The notes under the pieces: generated by a model
The model's input: only the letters and a program-made list of their open reading frames with translations
The model's database searches: none
What the model was told of the DNA's origin: nothing
Shown: positions 22,071-32,819 of the stretch, in pieces
How the letters are laid out: every line of letters starts with the position of its first letter
Position numbering within the stretch: position 1 is the stretch's first letter
Translations under genes and position numbers: made by a program
Assembly (NCBI GenBank): GCA_026874595.1
Contig: CM049319.1
Coordinates: 15,031,601-15,095,600 of the forward strand
Length of the DNA stretch: 64,000 nucleotides
Reading direction: 5' to 3'
From: Sipunculus nudus
Lineage: Eukaryota > Annelida > Sipuncula > Golfingiida > Sipunculidae

Positions 22071-22923
22071 GATTTTACATCAATTTGTTATACAAAATAG
22101 ATGATGCATCCTTAATCTGAAATCTAGACTTTAAACAATTGTCTTTGCATTTGGGAACTGGTTATAACTTTGTGTAAAGTTACCTGGCCTGATCTGGTAT
22201 ATGGACTGTAACCCTGTACTTGTGTCATGTCTCACATATTACATAATATGGCTGGGAGTAAAGCAAGGGCTTGATTACCTTTGATCTTGTAATAGACAGT
22301 GTATGGCGACAGCTGGCTCTGTAGGTGACTCAACTGACCTAGAACTCCTCAAAGCCTAAGGTGGACTCCTTATCTAATTGTAACTCCATGTGCTGCCTAA
22401 TTGTAAATGACATTGACCACTGGCTGGTCCCTGTTTGGTCACAGCATACAATGTGTTGATGATTGCTATGAGAAACAAGGCTCTGACCATGTCTAGATCT
22501 CAATGAACATCCTGAACCTAAAGCTACATGGGTCAGATAACCCTTTTACTCCATTGACCTGATAAGTCTCAGGTTCAGCTAATTAGCAGATTGTGACTGG
22601 AAAAAAATTTAACCAACAACACATCTCAGTCGTTTGATGGCTTGTGATTAGCCAATACTATTCTAAAGGGTCACTTTGGGTAAAAATACTGTGAAGAAGT
22701 CTAATTTTTTTCTTTACTTTTTATATATATATTTAAGTAGAAACAGACACAATAAACCAAAGGTTTGTTTATTTCCCCTGTAAAATATGAAAACATATTT
22801 AAGGTGTGTTAAATTATTATGTATAAATTAAATCCATCTAACCAATCAAACCTGTCTTTAAAAATATTTCATGAAAAATATTTGGTGCGGGTGCGGGTTC
22901 TGTTTTTCAGCCCCCGCAGGGCC
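22071..22923. other. Foreign sequence replacing integrase core
   Basis: About 850 bp with no similarity to retroelement protein in any frame. It sits where the protease-integrase linker, zinc finger and DD part of integrase should be. It ends in GGTGCGGGTGCGGG and CAGCCCCCGCAGGGCCC. I found no inverted ends or target duplication, so it could be an insertion with deletion, or a fragment of another element. Confidence 0.5.
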
Positions 22924-23260
22924 CTAATACAAACTAGGAATTTCCTGACTTTCCGGATCAGTGTCCTGATCGAGTGACGGCTTTTCTGTCACTATTTGTA
23001 CAGGCTGTACTTTGTCGCCTGCAACATCATTGCCTAGTAGCAACTGAATTCCCATAAAGGGTAAAGTAGTTCTTATGCCCACAGTAATATTCCCAGAAAT
23101 CAAATCTGACTTTAAATGGATACTGTGAAGCGGAACTGAAGTGTGCCTGTCTAAAAACACACCATTAACAAGTGCATATAAGCACCAGTAAATGACCTAT
23201 TAGAAAATGGCAAAGTGTTTGCTAACATGAGAGTCTGGCCTGAACCAGTGTCCCTCAAAA
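22924..23260 (-). pseudogene. Aspartic protease region of Ty3 element
   Basis: ILRDTGSGQTLMLANTLPF carries the retropepsin DTGS active-site motif at about 23,226-23,265. A frame break near 23,151-23,170 is followed by VPLHSIHLKSDLISGNITVG and MGIQLLLGNDVAGDKV, typical of the protease C-terminal half (LLGNDLAG). The reading frame stops where the foreign sequence begins. Confidence 0.82.
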
Positions 23261-23939
23261 TTCTAATAGGGGTAGAATCTGAAAAATCACTTGAAAGTGA
23301 TACAAAACCATCATGTATGAATGGCTCAAATAACTCCATTTCAGGGTCAAGAGAGGAATCTACTACCTCAACCTCATCAAACAAAGAACTGACATTGACA
23401 GTATCAGTCATAAACTCTTTCTCAGAGTCCTTTAAGGAACCTTCATCCTTTTTATCATCAAACTCCTCATGGGAGTCAACAGAGGAATTTTCCTCAGAAA
23501 CAAACTTCTGTTTGTCATAAGAGGACCTGGCCTCATTTGAAATACTCTCGCAAGAGTCATAAAAGGACTTAGCCTTATTTAATTCCTCACAGGAATTAAC
23601 TGAGGTTTTTACACCACAAGCTACGGATTCTTCTTTGGATTTAGACGGCACTTGGGCCTCCGTAGCATCAAACTCTTTATTGGAGTCAATATAGGAGTTG
23701 TACCCCTTATTTACATGAAAAGAGCCTAGCTCTTGTACTATGCTATGCATAGATTTTGAAACAAAACCAGATGGTTTGCTATTTGGTTTGTTCGCAAGTT
23801 TCCTTCTTGCAGTAATTACAGATTTTCTTTGAAAATGACCGATCTTTGTTGGACTTAGACACAGTGGACGTGGATTGAGATGTAGCAATGGACTTTGCTG
23901 AACTATCAGGACTACTAGTACTGGGTGACTGCGCTTTAA
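23261..23939 (-). pseudogene. Gag-Pol linker with zinc-knuckle remnant
   Basis: A Ser/Glu/Lys-rich linker of about 190 residues, with repeated short motifs such as NSCEELNKAK, DSCESISNEA and VDSHEEFDDKK. It follows a CNYCKKE zinc-knuckle start near 23,810-23,830. The knuckle is frameshifted, so its later Cys/His residues are lost. The repetitive acidic linker is low-complexity and has no assigned function. Confidence 0.7.
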
Positions 23940-24855
23940 GGGGGAACATGACACTTTACTGGCGCCCCCTACTGATGACACTGCAAATTAAAAACATCTG
24001 GTTTAATTATATTATCAAGAGGCTACATATTTTGCCGTTTGTGACTTTTTATGTCATGAACAACGTCATCGCTTCAGGGCATCATTTGAGAAAAGTAACT
24101 ACGATGAATAATAATTGTAGAAATGCTCAGTGTGACAGCTTTATGTAATTATTTTTTTTAATAGTACCAAAGTTTTACAAAGAAATTTTCACCATAATAT
24201 CACCAGAGGAGGCTCAAGTGCAGGAATATACCAACGGCTATGTTGTCGACTGTCAGTTTTGACAGTTGCAAGTAGATGACAAAAAAGAGCATAGATATCA
24301 CCATATGATTGTAAGTGACACTGATGGTGTAATTCTGAAGAGATAATTAGGATATACCCATAGTTTTTAAGTGCTGATATTTATATTTCTTTTTATATGG
24401 GCACCTTAAAAGCTGATCATATATTGTTGACGCCAGAAGCCATTTATGTGTGGACTTGCTCTCTGTCTCACAACCACCAGCGCCACCTTTGGGTTTTTCT
24501 CTAAACTAATAATGTCCAAAATTTTCATATTTTGGCCTAATATTTAAAAAACTAACCCATTGACCTACACATTTTTGTCTATAAATAAGATGAATATTTA
24601 ATTCTGCATGTTTATTGAGAATATTATGAAAAATACGTTGGTCAGTTTTCTAAAATATTTAACTTTTGTTTCCCCCTTAGTTATAATATCATATAAAAAC
24701 CCACCACAAGAGTCAATTTTCAACTTCATATACTGCAAAAATAAGCACATTGACCCCCAAATTTCATTTCATAATTTTAGAAAGTATGTCTTGTAGATAT
24801 CATGTGCAAATTATCTTAGAAATTCCATTGGTAGTTTAAAGCGTCATGTTCCCCC
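23940..24855. mobile_element. Nested inverted-repeat DNA element in TTAA site
   Basis: A 916-bp insertion with 19-bp inverted ends GGGGGAACATGACRCTTTA (one mismatch). It lies exactly between TTAA at 23,936-23,939 and TTAA at 24,856-24,859. Gag coding sequence resumes on each side. No transposase-like frame is present. TTAA flanks suggest a piggyBac- or Kolobok-type duplication, but because TTAA is symmetrical a TA duplication with ends starting AGGGGG cannot be excluded. Confidence 0.82.
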
Positions 24856-24856
24856 T

Positions 24857-25862
24857 TAAACTTCTTTTGACCATACTGATTTACATTCTTGTTTGTGAAT
24901 GACTGGTTTGATTTGCTAGTAAAGGACATTTTGTGTGTTAATGAATAATCATCAGCTAATTGAGCAGCAATGTCAAGTGTTTCAGGACTTTTCTCATCGA
25001 GAAAAGTTTTAACAATTAATGCAGCGCTTAAATTCTTCAAGCAAAATCAACTGGCGCAAAGTGTCATAATCTTTCATTACATTTTTAGAACTACACCAGC
25101 GATCAAACAACTGCTCTTTTGTCCTAGCAAATTCGACGTAGGTCTGTTCTTTGCGCTTTTCCCAATTTCTGAATTTCTGGCGGTAAGCCTCTGGATCTAA
25201 CTCATAACCTTTTAGGATTAACCGTTTTACCAAGTCATAGTCAACAGCAGCTTCTACTGAAAGCTCTGTATATATTCCTATGGCCTTGCCAGTCAATACA
25301 CTTTGTAACAGCATAGTCCAATTTTCCTTAGGCCATTTTAAATTTTCAGCTACCTTCTCAAAGTGTAAGAAATATCTATCAACCTCTTTTTCTTGAAAAG
25401 GTGGGACAAGTCTAATGTGTTTAGTAACATCAAAACTGTGAGTTGGGGCAGCACGTAGACTATGTTCTAGTTTAAGTCTTTCTAACTTCAGTCGTTTTAA
25501 CTCAATATCTTTTTTTCTAGTCTTTCTCTTTCTAACCTTTCATGTTCTTCCCTTTCTTCTCTCAGTTTTTTCTTTTTCTAATTCTAACTGTTTTAATTCT
25601 AGTTCATGTTGCATTTCTAACTTTTTCAATTCTAGTTGCATAACAAGGCTGTCATTTTTTATGTTTCAACTCCACTCTCTTCAATTAAACCTTTGCTAAC
25701 TAGATCTTGCATTATTTTAGCAATGATATCAGGCTTTCTCAAAGCACTTTTCACACTAAGCCCCAAGTGTTGTCCCAAACGCAACAACTGTTCTTTTGAC
25801 AACTGTTCAAGTTTATCAGGGTCGGGATCGTCAACAAATGTCTCAGGTTTGAAATCTGACAT
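24857..25862 (-). pseudogene. Gag with SCAN-like domain, interrupted
   Basis: Starts at the ATG at 25,862 with MSDFKPETFVDDPDPDKLEQ, a helical N-terminal region (LRLGQHLGLSVKSALRKPDI). Next comes a Lys/Glu-rich coiled coil around 25,470-25,640 and then a capsid-like stretch: FDVTKHIRLVPPFQEKEVDR, LLQSVLTGKA, YRQKFRNW, YVEFARTKEQLFDRWC, LRQLILLEEFKRCI. That last part resembles the SCAN domain, which published work derives from Gmr1-like Gag. Frame breaks lie near 25,659 and 25,010-25,040. The nested TTAA element cuts it at its 3' end. Confidence 0.85.
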
Positions 25863-25970
25863 GTTATGATGTCAAAACAATAACAAAAAACCACTGAGAT
25901 AAATCCTGTAAACAATGTTCTGTAATCTTGTAAACAATGTATGATAAAACATTATGTCAAGGTCAAGGCC

Positions 25971-26569
25971 TTATAACAACAAATCAATACAATCACATAG
26001 AAAAATAATGTGCACAGTACCTGGATACCAACACCGTCACAACGATAAGTTCTTTAAATGTATACTGTCTGAGAATGACAGTCCAGTGTAAAGCTTTTGT
26101 AACAATCCAGAAAGTAAACAAAGTCCAAAGGCATAAAATCCAGGAGAAAGTCTTCGAAAATCTATAATTGCCGAATTCGTCGGATAAGGTACTAGAAACT
26201 GACACACGCTTTTGCGTCCGCTGGAATCTGCTCTGCTCTCTATATCTCTGCCCCCCTGGCTCTAAAACACGGCCCCTTTATATACTCTTCACCCCAAGCC
26301 GAGAATTTTCCACTTTTCGAACAGTCTTAAGGATCCTAAACAACACAGTAAACACGCCTTTCAGGAATTATCGAGAAGAACATAGACGTGTGTATCCCTA
26401 CATACCAGGGTCATCACGTGACCCACGACCAGGCGTAAAAGCTTAAGGCTAACATGACAACGAGAGTTCAACCAGTACGGATTAAACATAGAATGTAACA
26501 AACGGTCCGGCGAGGGTGTCACAACTCGAGTTACGCCCGTGTCACACCATAAAAAGAGCACCTGTAACA
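25971..26569 (-). repeat. 5' LTR, truncated at its inner end
   Basis: Matches the 3' LTR from its TGTTAC start through a TATA box (26,276-26,285) to TTGTTATA, then departs. The last 180 bp or so present in the other two LTRs, and any primer-binding site, are absent. Instead a 108-bp unrelated segment leads to the Gag start. The element could not have been copied in this state, so the loss came after insertion. Confidence 0.85.
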
Positions 26570-26573
26570 CTAC

Positions 26574-27090
26574 ATACAACACCAAGGTGTCAGTTTTCTA
26601 TCTCTGGGCTCATCTAATGTCCTGAAACCTCATACATGTATTGATCCTGATTAGTTTTATCAGTCCCGGATATGTGGTGGCGCCGCCTGTACTTCTTTCC
26701 TATTTTTAACGCAATCTCCCTAGATTGTCAAATTACAGCAAAGCTATCAGTTTCTTATTATAATGTTGTTTCATCTAGTGTCGTGAAACCTCAGATGTTT
26801 ATTGATCATGTCTAGTTTCATCAGACCCCAAAGACTGCTGGCCCCACTTGTATTTTTTCTTGTTTTTCCAGTTTTTTTTTATTTTCTATTTTTTAAACCG
26901 TATATAATGACAGAATTCATGTCAGTTTCTCAGCTGTGGTATTATCTATAGTGTCCTTAAACCAGTTGTGTTTATTGATCAAAATCGGGTGCCCTATAAT
27001 GATCACCCCTCTCCCTCCGTCTGTTCCCCTTACAGTTTATCTGTACATCCGCCTGCCACAAATTTGTTTCCGGAAGATAACTCAAGCTTG
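26574..27090. repeat. Interrupted dispersed repeat, right part
   Basis: About three tandem copies of a 160-180-bp unit: GTGTCAGTTT, ATCTAGTGTCNTGAAACCTC, TTTATTGATCATG, TTTCATCAG, GTGGCGCC and a T-rich run. It continues the sequence left of the retrotransposon and ends in a CTCCCTCCGTCTG tract. The GGCGCCACCT piece also occurs at 50.7 kb. Confidence 0.65.
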
Positions 27091-27776
27091 GATTAATAAA
27101 TGAATTGCCCACAATAAAGCAAGAAACCATTTGATTTTAGGGTCATGCATGTGGTCAAATGTAAAGGTCACAGAACCAACTTATTTGAAAAAAAAAGATT
27201 GTTGACGCATTTTAAGCCGAGTAGGTTATAATTTGAATCAGCGCAGAGACTAAAACATGAGCTTTTTTTATTGATATGGCACGAATGTTCTGGGAAACAC
27301 CTCTCAGTTCTTTTTTTTGTGGAGGTAACCTTTTCTAATTCTAAATCTAAATATGTACATCTCCGTTTTGGTTAAGAAGCACGTGCATGATATGGTGGTA
27401 GCACTCTCTTCCTTTCATGTGTTTTTCTATCCTAATGTCACCAATGCCCAGTGTCTGTCGCACCTGCGGGTCCTGGGCGTATAATCATCCCAATCCTGGG
27501 TCATAACACCGAGGAACCTCATTTTCCAAGATACACGACTGTGGAGCGCAGCCTTCCCATGAAGCCTGCTCAGCGCTTACCTTGCATGAATGAGATTTGA
27601 ACCTGACGCCTCCCGGGTTTGAGTCCTTGCTTTATCCCCAGACCCGAAAGCCGGTACCACTCGTTTTTTTATAATGCCCTATTTTTTTAGGTAATGCACC
27701 TGTCAAATTATATACTATGTCAATAACATATAAGTTCCACACACAGCCATTTCCCAGTATACGTACATAGGTATAG
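27091..27776. other. Spacer, nothing recognised
   Basis: No coding frame or repeat ends identified. Confidence 0.4.
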
Positions 27777-27788
27777 ATTGGAAAATAT

Positions 27789-29296
27789 AAAAAAAAATAT
27801 AAAAATATAAAAAAAACTAAAATAGTTGTGTTTACAAATGGGGGAACTTTGAGAAAATATGAAAAATGGTTTTATAAAGGTAAACGCTTAGAAGCTGTCA
27901 ATTATTATAAACACCTGGGAGGTACATTTACAAGTTTACTAAATTGGTCCAAAATGAAGCAGAATCTAATTTGTCAAGCAAACAAAGCTTTAATAATAAT
28001 CAAACAATTTATCTCAAAATACAAGCAACTATCTACTTGTAAATCCTTCTTTCTTTTTGATAGGATGGTCCTTCCAATTCTATGCTATGGTAGTGAACTA
28101 TGGGGTTTTGAAACATGTGACAATATTGAAAGTGTACATACCAAGTTCTGTAAATATATTCTCCAAGTGAATATGAATACACCAGTTGCTGCAGTACTAG
28201 GAGAATGTGGGCGGTTGCCCTTGAAGATTCATTATATAATAAGAGCTATAACTTATTGGACTAAATTGATAAATATGACAAATAATAGATTACCAATTCA
28301 ATTGTATAATAAATTATATCGCTTAGATGAAGCAGGAAAACAGAACTGGGTAACTATTATAAAGAAAATATTATTTTCGCAAGGATTTGGCTATGTTTGG
28401 ATTGAACAAGATGTAGTGGATGTTAAATTATTTATCTTAGTATTGAAACAGAGATTAAATGATTCTTTATTGCAGGATTGGACGAGTAGTTTATCTAAAA
28501 ATCGTCGATGAAACACATACTCAACTTTTAAATTAACTTTAAGCACTGAAAAATATTTAACAGTTCTACAGAATGTTAACTATAGGAAAAGTCTTTCAAG
28601 ACTAAGATGTTCATCACATAATTTAGAAGTAGAAAAAGGAAGGCATAGTAATACTCAATGGGATGCAAGGTTTTGTAAATATTGTCTAAGATATGGGGAA
28701 GCTGCTGTGGAAGATGAGCATCATTTTATCATGAAATGCCTATTGTATACAGACTTGAGAATCAAGTATATATTGATGATTTAAGAACATTTACATCTCT
28801 GATGGCAGATAATAATGCCCATACAATAAAACAATTAGCAACCTATGTACACTATGCCTTTATTAGGAGAGCTGATGAATTGAAAGCTATCATCTAAGTA
28901 ATCTATTTATTTCACTTACTTATTCATCTGCCAATTAAGAAATAGATAAACTGTTTTCCATATATGCATTGTACTACTGTTTGTTTTATATGTTCACTTA
29001 TTTATTATTATTATTATTATAATTGGTATTATTATTGTTATTATTCATGACCTCTGAATGAAATGAAACATGTGATTACAAAATTTCTGCTTGTGATTAG
29101 ATATTGCAAACATGGGTTTTTCATACAACATTTTCATACAAGATTGTGTTTTTAATGCATGTTTTGTTAGTTCATGTTATGCAGTTACATTTTGAAAATA
29201 TTGTTGAATTTTTATGATTCTTAACACATGCTCTTTGTGGAACCATGGGCCTGAGGCCTTTTATTTCAGAATAAATTTCTATTCATTCATTCATTC
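27789..29296 (+). mobile_element. 5'-truncated non-LTR retrotransposon (LINE)
   Basis: Flanked by an exact 12-bp duplication, ATTGGAAAATAT, at 27,777-27,788 and 29,297-29,308. The insert starts inside ORF2, carries the C-terminal coding region, and ends in AGAATAAATTTCTATTC plus (ATTC)n, the short-repeat 3' tail of several LINE clades. Truncated 5' ends with long duplications are the signature of target-primed reverse transcription. The clade is not assigned. Confidence 0.9.
27828..28897 (+). pseudogene. LINE ORF2 C-terminal fragment
   Basis: Begins after the catalytic RT motifs. Visible are YYKHLGGTFTS, FDRMVLPILCYGSELWGFE, VHTKFCKYILQVNMNTPVAA, GECGRLPLKIHYIIRAITYW, all typical of the RT thumb region. 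After an in-frame TGA at 28,509-28,511 the same frame continues with YRKSLSRLRCSSHNLEVEKG and a C-x2-C...H...C cluster (FCKYCLRYG, EDEHHFIMKC). A frameshift near 28,770-28,784 precedes the last piece (FTSLMADNNAHTIKQLATYV), ending at TAA 28,895-28,897. It lacks endonuclease and the RT active site. Confidence 0.88.
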
Positions 29297-29308
29297 ATTG
29301 GAAAATAT

Positions 29309-30015
29309 GGTGGACCTATCCTTAATTCTTTCTGGGGTTTATGTGTGGATATTAGTAATTTAATGGTTGTGGCATTACCAATCATATTCAGTCAATGGAC
29401 ATGTTGGAGAAAAACGAAATATCAACTGTTATTTTAATTTGATCTCTTAACATTTTTAATTTTTAAACTAAACAATATGTACAAAAACAACATGAAAAAC
29501 ACGAATTTTTGCGATGTGCGAGTTGTAAGGAAAACTAGACATTACTTGCGACGATTTACTTCAGAATTCACTTACAATTAGTAGATAGTCGATTTAAAAT
29601 AATATTCATGAACTGCAAAATTCACATACATAACATTCAATGCATAACAGAGTTTATCATGGACTAGATTGTCAATGTATTACATTTATTTTTTAAATTC
29701 ACACTTACTATAAAAATCACAATTACTCTAACTGTTAAAAAGCTGTGTCGTAAGAGCGCGTTTTAAACCCTCCACCATGTTCATGTTTCTCAGGCAGTCC
29801 GGCCGTTCATTCCAGATTTTAACCTGTATACACTGCGGAGGTGTGCTCGTAGCTGGGTGTCTTTGCTGTTGTTATACTTGTTTATAAAGGTACAGGGGTG
29901 GCTGAATATATTATAACCACCCAGCACTGAGGATGCGTGACCAATTGGCAGACGATGCATTGGCTTTAATTCAGAAGAGTCAATTATTACGAGATTCAGG
30001 GGTGTCAGCTCTGAC
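29309..30015. other. Spacer, nothing recognised
   Basis: AT-rich, no element ends or coding content seen. Confidence 0.4.
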
Positions 30016-30020
30016 GAGTG

Positions 30021-30120
30021 ATTCGGTCAGTCTCATTTGTACACTTACAGATGACCACTATGAACCAGGCAGTGTTTAAAGTGTGGACTCCCTTTACAAT
30101 GCTGTACTGGTAACGTACTA
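30021..30120 (-). repeat. Module A copy 9
   Basis: TTCGGTCAGTCTCATTTGTA, then CAGATGACCACTATGAACC, then GCTGTACTGGTAACGTACT. On the minus strand the pair is GGTTCA-TAG-TGGTCA. It is preceded by a GGTGTCAGCTCTGACGA segment, shared with copy 15 at 43.3 kb. Confidence 0.7.
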
Positions 30121-30439
30121 ATATGTACTAAAGATGGTCCATGCAGTAATGGGGAGAGCACCAATTTTTGGACATGTCATAGAGAGAGAACAGTTTAATT
30201 CTGGATTTTTCAAGAAATGGACCCAACACAATGGTGTTCACCTCGAGGCTGTAATGATTTCTAGGAATACGCCGTAACACTATTTTCTGTCACATTCCAT
30301 TCTCTTCTTTTGAATGTTTCACTCACTCTAAACACATAATTTAAATCTACAGGATGGAAATTATATCAACATAAATCACTCTCAGTAAGACTTTCACACA
30401 CTTTGTTCATTATGGAGAATAAGTTCAAAGGGACATAAT

Positions 30440-31010
30440 CAGGAGCTAAAGTATGGCTATTCTTTCACACTATCGGTTCAATTTTGCTTTATACAAATGT
30501 TTTCCAGCAAAACCATCCCAGCACACGGTCTCATTTCCTCGCATACGGCTGATTAACACCATGTTATGGCTCTGCGTGTTGGTAAACACAGTCTGTTTAC
30601 CAAAACAATGCCGCGTGACCGGAGGTCCAATTAAGAGGGGCTACACGCTGTGTTTCAGCCAGCAGAAACATGTATTACATTTTTTGGACCAATTCAGACC
30701 GGGCATATCCTGATTGACTCGTGTTTTGGCTCAGCGATGCACATCGCCCAAGGCGCTGTGTTTATGCATGTTGACACCTTTCATCGCGCCGGGTCCACTG
30801 TTTTTAACATTTGTTTACAGGAGAAAGCAAACGGTTTCAGGACAACGCCACGTCCTTTTTTTGGAAGGTTTTAAACCATTGTTTGTGGTTCAAACGCCCT
30901 ATCCTTTTTCCAGACCAGAAGACATTTTCATACTTATCTTTTTAGTCTCCCTGGGTTAAACAGGCCTATTTAAAAATCCTAAATCCGTCCCTGATAATAA
31001 AAAAAAATAT
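30440..31010. other. GC-richer block, unidentified
   Basis: Higher GC than its surroundings, with overlapping open frames of 74-86 codons in different frames, none with a recognisable domain. The right edge, read on the minus strand, starts CAGGGACGGATTTAGGATTT. That resembles the CAGGGGCGGATCTAGGATTT at 62.83 kb, so it may be the end of a dispersed DNA element. Confidence 0.4.
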
Positions 31011-31339
31011 GAAAATTAATGCATGCGCAACGTACGGTCTTCCTGAGAGAATACGGCCGAACCAGAAATGTGAGAGAAAAAAGAAAGATTTTAGGAATAA
31101 GAAAATCGAAGCATTATCCGGTGCCATTTAAACGCATCGCAGTTATATATATACAAAATAACTCTAATTCTGAAGAGTTGAAATTATACAATATTGTGTA
31201 TACATGTGCAATCCATTTTAATTCTAAGTGTCACTATTTACGTATGTACGGTCTAGATTCCAGGAATGTCTTCAAAACTGAAACACCTATTAGAAACCCC
31301 TTCCAGAGAATTGATGCTTCTGTTTCCCATTGGAAGATC

Positions 31340-31398
31340 ACAAGCAGTGCTGGAAATTCCCTTTCAAGGGTCAGCGGCCTCCAAGGACGCAGACGATG
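31340..31398 (+). repeat. Module C copy 4
   Basis: GCAGTGCTGGAAATTCCCTT, then AAGGGTCAGCGGCCTCCAAG, then GACGCAGACG. The upstream GGACTCGTC part is missing. The palindrome is GGGTCA-G-CGGCCT. Confidence 0.6.
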
Positions 31399-31621
31399 TA
31401 AACAGAATAAGCCTCAACTCCTAAAGTCCTTTCGGTCCCCTCAAGTTTTTGTATTTTCTCCTCTCCCTTGTTCTTTCGTATAATACAGCTAAAATCATTG
31501 TCCTCTATATTTCTTGTGCTGATAAGGAATGAATTTATTAAATTTTTTTAATATGTTTTATACAACTCATACATGAATATGATCTTGTCACAAATATATG
31601 TGTTCCCACTATAAAGGTTAT

Positions 31622-31622
31622 G

Positions 31623-31690
<68 letters not shown>

Positions 31691-31830
31691 GTAATAATAA
31701 TAAAGTAATAATAATAAAGTAATAATAATACTTTTATAGCAGCAGCAGCAGTAGTACTAGTAGTAGTTTTAGTAGTAGTAGTAGCAGCAGGAGAGATAGG
31801 AGTAGTGCTTGTATAGCAGCAGTAGCATCA
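31622..31830. repeat. (TAA)n followed by AGC/AGT trinucleotides
   Basis: About 35 TAA/AAT repeats to 31,732, then (AGC)n, (AGT)n and (TAG)n imperfect runs. Confidence 0.95.
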
Positions 31831-31986
31831 TTTTAACGTAATAAATAGATCCATCGTTTCCAGGTAGGCCTTTCTGATATAGAATGGATATAATTTTTTA
31901 TATGTTTTATACAATTCATATATGAATATGATCTTATCACAAATATATGTGTTACCACTTTGATGGTTATGATAAAAATTTTAAAG

Positions 31987-32008
31987 AGGAGCACCCCCCC
32001 CCCCCCCC
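31987..32008. repeat. Oligo-C tract
   Basis: A run of about 20 C. Confidence 0.9.
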
Positions 32009-32447
32009 GAAGTCCTCTGAGCCCGCTGAATTCAAAACTCAGGAAGCCTAACATTAAGTGCACTCTGTCATGTGACATAAACCTGCCACATTTGATACAT
32101 TCAGCTGCGGGCAGTGGACTATTTTGTTGGCGTTTCAGGTGTGATAGAGTCACCCATAGGTGTAAGAAAGGTCACCAGGGGTCAACAGTCACATACCAGG
32201 CAGGAAAGTACTGGTTGAGTTCAACCGGAGTTTTTCACCTGGAAAACAATATTCACTCAAAATTCGTTTTTACACCTTAACGGTTAAACTTTAAGGTTTG
32301 AAGTCTTCTACATTCTGGAACTGTTGAAAGAGTACTCGTGGACTAGGTGTTGAATTGCCTAATTCTAAACTCTTGGCAACATATATTTACATATATATAT
32401 ACTAAAATACCATATCCAGGTGAAATATCATATTCCTAGAGAAAACT

Positions 32448-32452
<5 letters not shown>

Positions 32453-32489
<37 letters not shown>
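32453..32489. repeat. (TA)n microsatellite
   Basis: About 18 TA repeats. Confidence 0.95.
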
Positions 32490-32492
<3 letters not shown>

Positions 32493-32705
32493 TATATATA
32501 TAAATCGATATGGCTTAACAACTAAAAAAAGTCACTAAACCAGATTTACGGCGTAATACGATATGGCTTGTGTAACTGTATAAATAACTATTCAATGTTT
32601 GTCAAATATTGCCTCTCGATTATCCATGTTAATTAACACGAATTGACCTTAATAAACTCTGGCGTATTCGATTCCTGATGACCTTCGGCCACGAGGCGTC
32701 CCTGT

Positions 32706-32785
32706 GTCATGACGGTGCAATCCGCCTGAGGGTGAAGGCTGCTGACCTCTGGCGGCATGCTGTGACGTCATCCTGTCTGGCGCTT
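32706..32785 (-). repeat. Module B copy 6, full length
   Basis: On the minus strand: CAGACAGGATGACGTCACAG, CCGCCAGAGGTCAGCAGCC, then GGCGGATTGCACCGTCATGA. It matches copy 7 at 39,973-40,050 over nearly its whole length although the two lie on opposite strands with unrelated flanks. Confidence 0.75.
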
Positions 32786-32819
32786 CGAGTGGGGATCAAA
32801 ATACTTTGCTGCTGGTGAA

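Larger units (their letters stand above)
19009..26569 (-). mobile_element. Gmr1-like Ty3/Gypsy LTR retrotransposon, degenerate
   Basis: Boundaries are set by LTRs that start TGTTAC and end GTAACA, and by CTAC at 19,005-19,008 and 26,570-26,573, a 4-bp target duplication. From its 5' end on the minus strand the order is 5' LTR, Gag with a SCAN-like domain, zinc knuckle, protease, integrase remnant, reverse transcriptase, RNase H, polypurine tract, 3' LTR. Integrase before reverse transcriptase is the Gmr1-type arrangement and not the usual Ty3 order. Frameshifts, a catalytic substitution in RT, a nested element in Gag and loss of most of integrase make it inactive. Confidence 0.93.

Noticed and set aside
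30453-30959. Three overlapping open frames of 74-86 codons
   Set aside because: They lie in different frames of one GC-richer block. This is expected from low stop density, and none resembles a known protein.
31019-31483. Open frame of 154 codons
   Set aside because: It crosses a module C copy and unrelated spacer, shows no domain, and no start context, splice signal or second copy supports it.
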